This document shows, one piece after another, positions 6,873-10,777 of a stretch of DNA of 10,777 nucleotides. The notes beneath the pieces are model-generated. The model saw nothing but the letters and a program-made list of their open reading frames with translations, was not told the DNA's origin and did not search any database. How positions within the stretch are numbered: position 1 is the first letter of the stretch; every line of letters starts with the position of its first letter. Origin of the DNA: Candidatus Methanomethylicia archaeon (GTDB lineage Archaea > Thermoproteota > Methanomethylicia > Methanomethylicales > Methanomethylicaceae); contig JANHAI010000018.1 of assembly GCA_024464205.1 (NCBI GenBank), positions 1 to 10,777 of the forward strand, written 5' to 3'. The translations under genes and the position numbers were made by a program.

Positions 6873-7316
6873 ATGGCGCTTATACTTGAGATCATGGACA
6901 GATCCGGAAAGGAAAGGACATATTACTTGAAGCTATTCTCTGGCGATACCCCAATTCAGATAAATAAAAGCTTCGCTGCTGAGATACTGGCAAGGTACAG
7001 TTGCAAGAAGTATGAGCCCGATCCCGACACAAGCGATTGTGCCACAGCATACAAGATAGCGATATTCAAGATTGAAGGCGAGAACATTTACCTCTCTTAC
7101 GAAGGCTTGACGAAAGAAGGCGAGCCCACGTACACAATTCGGTTCTCTGAAGCGGGCGAGGAGATGAACCTCGAGGAAGACGTGTACAACCACATACTTG
7201 GCAGCTATAGGCTTGAGCTTGCCCACCCCAAGGATGTGAGGTACAACACCCCGAGGAGCAGGGTATTCTTAGTCCGCCCACAGAAAAGGGCCGCCAAGGA
7301 CCCTCCACGATCCTAA
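6873..7316 (+). CDS. Unrecognised 147-residue acidic protein
   Basis: I do not recognise the family. From ATG 6873 the product begins MALILEIMDRSGKERTYYLK and appears soluble, with alternating strand-like segments (YKIAIFKIEGENIYLSYEG, TYTIRFSE) and few helices. The middle has a Cys pair in a polar loop (YSCKKYEPDPDTSDCATAY, C about 45 and 58). The C-terminus is basic and proline-containing (RPQKRAAKDPPRS) and probably disordered. The frame extends upstream to ATG 6780, but that would overlap the FMN reductase by about 65 bases; the start at 6873 avoids it. A GTG at 6864 is possible. The Shine-Dalgarno match is poor, so translation may be coupled to the upstream gene 28 bases away. The stop codon interlocks with that of the opposite-strand regulator gene. 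Confidence 0.7.
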   Translation: MALILEIMDRSGKERTYYLKLFSGDTPIQINKSFAAEILARYSCKKYEPDPDTSDCATAYKIAIFKIEGENIYLSYEGLTKEGEPTYTIRFSEAGEEMNLEEDVYNHILGSYRLELAHPKDVRYNTPRSRVFLVRPQKRAAKDPPRS

Positions 7317-7861
7317 TACGTGATGCTAAGTATAATGCTGTAGCTTGAGACATACTTGAACTCAGGTTTCTTTTTGAGGGTTTCAGTAATTGCGCCTTCC
7401 AAGTAATTTTTCAGGAATATTGACCATTTGTCGCCCAAACTGTGCCCGATCCTTATCTCGAGGGCATCCCCCCTCCTCTCTTCGCTGAAAGATGCCCAGT
7501 TTGCATAACCGCTGAAGTAGAGCGAGAGGAACTGCCTGAAAGTATTAATCGACAGTTCTCCGAAAAGCTGGAGCATTATTTCTTTTGCAGATGATTTTCC
7601 TATTTGGAGGCCAAGCCGGGCTAATTCTTCATCGGTTACGGAGTTCATAATAAGCAGAAGATCATTCTTAGGGAAGGACAAGATGCTGAACTGCTCAAGC
7701 TTGGTTCCGATCTTTACATACTTACGTAGGATCCTGCATGTTAGGCCATTTACAGTGGCCCCTTGTCTCCTGGCTTCCTCCTCAAGCCCCCTCATGACAT
7801 CCGCGTCAATACGGAAGGTTCTAGGCGACGAGGTTGTCGGTTCTTCTGTCAACTTTTGCAC
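7313..7861 (-). CDS. Ribbon-helix-helix protein with thaumarchaeal-type C-terminal domain
   Basis: The 182-residue product has a CopG/Arc-like ribbon-helix-helix at residues 14-50: a strand RTFRIDADV, helix RGLEEEARRQG, turn and helix TVNGLTCRILRKYV. This fold binds DNA as a dimer through the strand. Residues 50-160 form a second domain that ends in LEIRIGHSLGDKWSIFLKNYLEGAI, a pattern I associate with a family repeated in Thaumarchaeota genomes whose function is not established. It is probably a transcription factor, though DNA binding has to be inferred. The start is GTG 7861, with AGGAGA six bases upstream (7873-7868). The gene runs towards the 147-residue protein gene, and their stop codons overlap (CTAA at 7313-7316). 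The gene-free stretch upstream holds a possible self-regulatory site. Confidence 0.8.
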   Translation of the reverse strand: MQKLTEEPTTSSPRTFRIDADVMRGLEEEARRQGATVNGLTCRILRKYVKIGTKLEQFSILSFPKNDLLLIMNSVTDEELARLGLQIGKSSAKEIMLQLFGELSINTFRQFLSLYFSGYANWASFSEERRGDALEIRIGHSLGDKWSIFLKNYLEGAITETLKKKPEFKYVSSYSIILSITY

Positions 7862-8105
7862 CTTTACTCTCCTTTCTTTGGAGGCTTTATTAATCGTTAC
7901 GCAGAGGCTTGCCCTCTAGGCTTCAGGAAATGGCGTTTCATTCCTTTTAACAATGGTTATTGGGAGTTGACATCACAATGGCGTGCACAGTAAAATCGTC
8001 TGGGCTGCCTCATTCCCTGACTAAATCCACTTTAGATCTTGTTTATACCTTCTTGGATCATTGCTCAGACCTGAAGGCTGAATCGCAAGACAGACCATTT
8101 CTCGA
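7862..8105. other. Gene-free stretch between hydrogenase operon and regulator gene
   Basis: This 244-bp stretch holds the ribosome site (7868-7873) and presumably the promoter of the ribbon-helix-helix gene, including an AT-rich TTAATAAAG on the minus strand near 7885-7893. It also holds the region after the hydrogenase operon. No tRNA cloverleaf, T-rich terminator or convincing small gene is seen. A rightward open frame at 7978-8163 (61 codons) runs into the hydrogenase gene antisense and lacks support. Confidence 0.6.
7882..7923. repeat. Three AGGCTT direct repeats upstream of the ribbon-helix-helix gene
   Basis: AGGCTT occurs at 7882-7887, 7905-7910 and 7918-7923, the first two as GAGGCTT. 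They lie 21-62 bases upstream of GTG 7861. Ribbon-helix-helix dimers typically bind short repeated half-sites near their own promoter, so this may be an autoregulatory operator. Three 6-bp matches in a short stretch could also be chance. Confidence 0.3.
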
Positions 8106-8567
8106 TTATACCTCACGCCTCTTCCGGCTTGAGCCTTTTGCTGCGAGTTTCAGAATCCCCTGAACTATACCGTTTATGATCTGTTCAGGCTTTGGCGCGC
8201 AGCCAGGCACGTAGACGTCGACGGGGATCATCAGGTCAGGCGAACCGAGTATTGCATAGTTTTCCGGTTCTTCCTCATAGAACAGGCTGCCACCACATGC
8301 ACATCCGCCTATTGCCACTACAACTTTTGGTTCTGGAACCTGCTCGTAGACTCTCTTCACCATAGGTATGAATTGCTTCGGCACGCAGCCAGTGGTCACG
8401 AGTATGTCAGCGTGTCGAGGCGAGGCGACGAGCTGTATGCCAAACCGCTCTGCGTCGAACCTCGGCGCCAGGGCAGCCAATGTCTCGATATCGCAGCCAT
8501 TGCAGCCACCACAGTGCAGATGGTACAGCCACGGCGAATAAACCCGCGCTCTGTCGATGATGCCCAT
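8106..8567 (-). CDS. Group 4 [NiFe] hydrogenase small subunit (NuoB/HycG/MbhJ-like)
   Basis: The 153-residue product carries the [4Fe-4S] cluster that passes electrons between the [NiFe] site of the large subunit and the ferredoxin subunit, on the cytoplasmic side of the membrane arm. The group 4 pattern CNGCDIE (22-28) replaces the adjacent CC of complex I NuoB. Further ligand candidates are C89 in IGGCACGGSLF and C123 in VPGCAPKPEQI, giving the usual four. Extra cysteines at C19, C61 (TTGCVPKQF) and C91 are not part of the usual set. The length suits a compact energy-converting hydrogenase. The ATG at 8567 directly follows the stop of the ferredoxin gene (0 bp), with GGAGGT seven bases upstream (8580-8575) inside that gene. 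It is the last gene of the operon. Confidence 0.92.
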   Translation of the reverse strand: MGIIDRARVYSPWLYHLHCGGCNGCDIETLAALAPRFDAERFGIQLVASPRHADILVTTGCVPKQFIPMVKRVYEQVPEPKVVVAIGGCACGGSLFYEEEPENYAILGSPDLMIPVDVYVPGCAPKPEQIINGIVQGILKLAAKGSSRKRREV

Positions 8568-9155
8568 TCATTTTACCTCCAGCCAAAGCCATTTCTTCGT
8601 ATGAGTGTCAAAGTTCGTTGATCTGGCCCTCCTACATTCAGGGCAGTAGCCCTCAAGCTTTTTGTAGTCGGAGAGCACAACCTCCTTCACAAGGGGGTTC
8701 ATCTTTTCTTGGAGGCGCTCAAAGACCCTTTTTTCCATCTTCTTCGGCAGGAAAGCTGTGTTGCATGACTTGCACCTCAGCATCTCTAGATCAGTGTCCA
8801 CATAGGCCCCCTTGTCCTCTCTTTCTCCTATCGTGAATTCGAACTTGCTTGTCATTTTCAGGGCTTCTTCTGGGCAAGACTCTTGGCAATGGGCGCAGTA
8901 AGTGCACCTGAAGAGGAAGATCGAGACTGTCCTCTTATCGCCAAGATCGATGATCCTTGTAGCGCGCCCTGAACAGACCATGAAACACGCCCTGCAACCT
9001 ACGCATTTCTCGGCATCTCTCTCAGGGACTCCTCTGAGGCCTTCAGGGATCTGGCTGTACTTCTTCGACGGATCTACGCCTGAGGGGTATTTCAAAGTCA
9101 TCGGTGAGCTGTATCGAGAGAGCACCTGCTTCAGGATTTTTGCTGGGACAGACAA
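8568..9155 (-). CDS. Hydrogenase 2x[4Fe-4S] ferredoxin subunit with C-terminal zinc-ribbon-like region (HycF/NuoI-like)
   Basis: The 195-residue product is the electron-transfer subunit linking the hydrogenase small subunit to the soluble electron partner. The first cluster site is C51, C54, C57, C61 (CVGCRACFMVC, followed by S instead of the usual P). The second is C84, C87, C90, C94 (CTYCAHCQESCP). The C-terminal part has two more pairs, C128/C131 (CKSC) and C171/C174 (CPEC), separated by a charged helix. Together they could bind a zinc or iron ion; such tails occur in HycF-like proteins. The start is TTG 9155, one base after the stop of the membrane-subunit gene, with GGGTGGTGG six bases upstream. 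The first in-frame ATG (residue 19) lacks a comparable site. It is co-transcribed and translationally coupled with its neighbours. Confidence 0.92.
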   Translation of the reverse strand: MSVPAKILKQVLSRYSSPMTLKYPSGVDPSKKYSQIPEGLRGVPERDAEKCVGCRACFMVCSGRATRIIDLGDKRTVSIFLFRCTYCAHCQESCPEEALKMTSKFEFTIGEREDKGAYVDTDLEMLRCKSCNTAFLPKKMEKRVFERLQEKMNPLVKEVVLSDYKKLEGYCPECRRARSTNFDTHTKKWLWLEVK

Positions 9156-9156
9156 A

Positions 9157-10131
9157 TTACGCCACCACCCTAATGAAGAACGCTATTATGAAACTTACAA
9201 GTCCGACAGGGATCACTACCTTCACGTACCAATAAAGTGCATTATTTATCCGGTACCTCGGGTTCAGGACCTGGACCACCGTAAGTAGGAAGACCAGCAC
9301 CATAGCTGCGAAAGCCCAAGCTGGCAACCAAAATATGCTGGTTGATGCTGGAGGCAGTATCAGCGCTATGAACAGAGCAACCAGCACATAAGTGAGGAAA
9401 GTCTTGGATAGGAAGTAGATGCCAAGGAGCTTCCCCGAGTACTCCGTGTATGGTCCCGCAACTATCTCGGCTTCCGCCTCAGGCATATCGAAAGGCTTAA
9501 TGTGGAGCTTGCCGAGCATGGCAACAAAGAGGAGCAGCCCTGAGGTCAAGCTCAATAGTATGGAAGGGGCGGACCACCCTCTGCCAGCTATCTCAGAGAT
9601 AACGAGGGTCCCGCTAGAGAGAGCAATCGAGAATATGCTGAGGACGAACGAAAGCTCGGAAACCAAGAAGAGCTCGACTTCCCTGCGGGCGCCGATGGCT
9701 CCCCAAGGCGAGCCGCTCGCGACAGGCCCCAAGATAGTGAATAGTATCGAGGATATTATCAGGTACGATGCTATTACGAGGCTGTAAGGGACGGACGACA
9801 AGAGCTCCATTCCCGGGAAAGGTATGAAGAAGGCTGCAGAGATGGCGAACAGGAGGGAGAAGTACGGCGAGTATACGAAGAGCCTCCTGTGGGCCACATC
9901 AGTTATTATCGTGTCTTTACCGAAGAGCTTGAGTATGTCGTAAAGTGGCTGCCAGATCCTCGTCTTCCCTATCAAAGGCGCGAGGTCGCTGTACATCCTG
10001 ATCACCGGACCGACCCTCCATTGGAAGCGGGCATTGAGCTTGCGGAATAAGAACAGGAACAGGACACCCAAAATAAGCGCTACTGGGACCATCAGTATAA
10101 TCTCTATGGTGGTTATGACGGGGTCTGCCAT
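9157..10131 (-). CDS. Hydrogenase membrane subunit (NuoH/HycD/MbhM-like)
   Basis: The 324-residue product is the proton- or ion-path membrane subunit that anchors the hydrogenase module, homologous to complex I NuoH. About eight hydrophobic segments are visible, the first at residues 8-30. Conserved parts are ARFQWRVGP (34-42), WQPLYDILKLFGK (60-72), GARREVELFLVSE (147-159), and the diagnostic KPFDMPEAEAEIVAGPYTEY (212-231), which carries the acidic residues of the quinone-site-like region. The end, NPRYRINNALYWYVK, is also typical. The chosen ATG (10131) overlaps the large-subunit stop TGA by one base (TGATG) and has GGGAGGG seven bases upstream (10145-10139). A TTG one codon earlier is less likely. 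In energy-converting hydrogenases this subunit contacts the antiporter-like subunits, which are not in the window and would lie further upstream. Confidence 0.94.
   Translation of the reverse strand: MADPVITTIEIILMVPVALILGVLFLFLFRKLNARFQWRVGPVIRMYSDLAPLIGKTRIWQPLYDILKLFGKDTIITDVAHRRLFVYSPYFSLLFAISAAFFIPFPGMELLSSVPYSLVIASYLIISSILFTILGPVASGSPWGAIGARREVELFLVSELSFVLSIFSIALSSGTLVISEIAGRGWSAPSILLSLTSGLLLFVAMLGKLHIKPFDMPEAEAEIVAGPYTEYSGKLLGIYFLSKTFLTYVLVALFIALILPPASTSIFWLPAWAFAAMVLVFLLTVVQVLNPRYRINNALYWYVKVVIPVGLVSFIIAFFIRVVA
9162..9170 (-). promoter_or_regulatory. GGGTGGTGG ribosome site deciding a TTG start
   Basis: On the minus strand this G-rich site lies six bases before TTG 9155, within the last codons of the membrane-subunit gene. 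It supports the TTG as the start of the ferredoxin subunit. Confidence 0.55.
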
Positions 10132-10777
10132 CAAAATTCCCTCCCTCGCCGTTTCCTGCTTAGCGCTACTAGTTCATCCCATAAGATCGATTTCTTCGTT
10201 TCCACTTTGGCATCGATGATCTCGACCCTATCAGTGCATGCTAGGCATTGGTCAGTGCTTCCCATGATTACTGGAACATCAGCAAGATTTGATCCGACAA
10301 GCATCTTCGGGATTATGGCATTGTTCCTGTAACTGGGCGTCCTTATGCGTATTGCCTGCGGCAGGTTCTGATCGTATTCGCTGGCTCTCATGAAATAGGC
10401 GAGCTCGCCGCGCGGGGCTTCATTCAGGCCAACCCCCTCAGAGTTCACGGGGATCACCTTCTGCTTCACCCTGATCTCTCCAGAAGTCTTCGCAAGGTGA
10501 TCAAGGCACTGCATTATTATCTCGAGCGAGACGAGGAGTTCCTTGACCCTTACGAGAGTCCTCCCATATGTGTCGCAGTGATCGTCCGTGATGACTTGCC
10601 ATGATATAACCTTCTGGTCGTACATTGCGTGGGGCGGGTTGTCAACTCTTACGTCGATCTTCCAATTGCTTGCGCGCGCCACTGGGCCGACGGCACCACC
10701 TTCAAATGCCTCGCTGTACGATAGGGGACCGACGCCCATGAGCCTTGACTTGACGACTGGGTGATCCGCCACCAGGA
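10131..10777 (-). CDS. Group 4 [NiFe] hydrogenase large (catalytic) subunit, C-terminal part (runs off the right edge)
   Basis: This is the C-terminal 213-odd residues of a HycE/MbhL/EchE-like large subunit; the frame is open to the window edge, so the N-terminus with the first CxxC metal motif is not seen. Counting from the codon at 10772, landmarks are SRLMGVGPLSYSEAF, AVGPVARASNWKIDVR (27-42), EAPRGELAYFM (118-128), RIRTPSYRN (142-150) and the C-terminal metal motif DQCLACTDR (174-182). C176 and C179 would hold the Ni and Fe ions with the unseen first pair, so this is a real hydrogenase type and not a complex I NuoD, which has lost these cysteines. The usual motif is DPCxxC, and the proline is replaced by glutamine here. 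A short tail follows, as in other group 4 enzymes. The stop overlaps the next start by one base. Confidence 0.92.
   Translation of the reverse strand, partial: LVADHPVVKSRLMGVGPLSYSEAFEGGAVGPVARASNWKIDVRVDNPPHAMYDQKVISWQVITDDHCDTYGRTLVRVKELLVSLEIIMQCLDHLAKTSGEIRVKQKVIPVNSEGVGLNEAPRGELAYFMRASEYDQNLPQAIRIRTPSYRNNAIIPKMLVGSNLADVPVIMGSTDQCLACTDRVEIIDAKVETKKSILWDELVALSRKRRGREF

Noticed and set aside
7924..8105. tRNA or C/D-box small RNA
   Set aside because: I found no cloverleaf. A CTGA is present, but there is no matching C box at a sensible distance.
7978..8163. Possible 61-residue rightward gene in the gene-free stretch
   Set aside because: It has only a distant GGGAG site and runs 58 bases antisense into the hydrogenase small-subunit gene. 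The product shows no motif or helix pattern that would support it.
8902..9288. Rightward 128-codon open frame
   Set aside because: It is antisense to the ferredoxin and membrane subunits of the hydrogenase, both clearly recognised.
1..10777. CRISPR array, insertion sequence, integration site or defence cassette
   Set aside because: No regularly spaced long repeats, terminal inverted repeats, transposase or nuclease motifs were seen; the genes are mostly housekeeping and energy metabolism.

Overview
The window looks like a chromosomal piece of an archaeon, most likely in the TACK group and possibly near the Nitrososphaeria (Thaumarchaeota) or Bathyarchaeia. Reasons visible here are a PhoU with an N-terminal AbrB/SpoVT-type DNA-binding domain, a ribbon-helix-helix protein whose C-terminal half resembles a family common in Thaumarchaeota, archaeal-type Shine-Dalgarno sites (GGTGA, GGAGG, GGTGG), several GTG/TTG starts, AT-rich TATA-like boxes and an energy-converting group 4 [NiFe] hydrogenase. 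Base composition is moderate. I see no tRNA, rRNA, CRISPR array or insertion sequence. The lineage is inference from family resemblance, not a computed placement.

Left end (1-2710): a phosphate-uptake locus. pstS (phosphate-binding protein) and the 5' part of pstC (permease) run leftwards off the window. phoU runs rightwards, divergently, from a shared AT-rich intergenic region of about 120 bp. That region carries two TATA-like repeats and a 28-bp imperfect palindrome, a candidate operator for the DNA-binding PhoU. An A7-C4-T7 palindrome sits in the first codons of pstC and could attenuate transcription after pstS.

Middle (2721-5787): three leftward metabolic genes. A PurM-type AIR synthase (purine synthesis) is followed by a class I/II PLP aminotransferase and a nitroreductase-family flavoprotein. 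T-rich runs lie after purM and after the aminotransferase gene, so these may be separate transcription units. The PurM belongs to the longer form that I associate with Bacteroidetes rather than the E. coli form.

Middle right (5907-7861): three rightward genes encode a small unrecognised protein with a proline-rich linker, a flavodoxin-fold NAD(P)H:FMN reductase and an unrecognised 147-residue acidic protein. Facing them is a leftward ribbon-helix-helix regulator candidate, whose stop codon interlocks with that of the 147-residue gene. A 244-bp gene-free stretch (7862-8105) upstream of the regulator holds three copies of AGGCTT.

Right end (8106-10777): a tightly packed leftward operon for a group 4 membrane [NiFe] hydrogenase. 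In transcription order it encodes the large catalytic subunit (N-terminus beyond the window), the NuoH/HycD-like membrane subunit, an 8-Fe ferredoxin subunit with a C-terminal zinc-ribbon-like region, and the NuoB/HycG-like small subunit. Spacings are -1, +1 and 0 bases. These would couple ferredoxin (or similar) oxidation and H2 chemistry to ion movement, suggesting anaerobic or facultatively anaerobic life. Oddities are a DQCxxC instead of DPCxxC motif in the large subunit and extra cysteines in the small subunit. I found no clear novel defence or mobile system. The most promising leads are the PhoU operator, the hydrogenase sequence oddities and the two unrecognised proteins.
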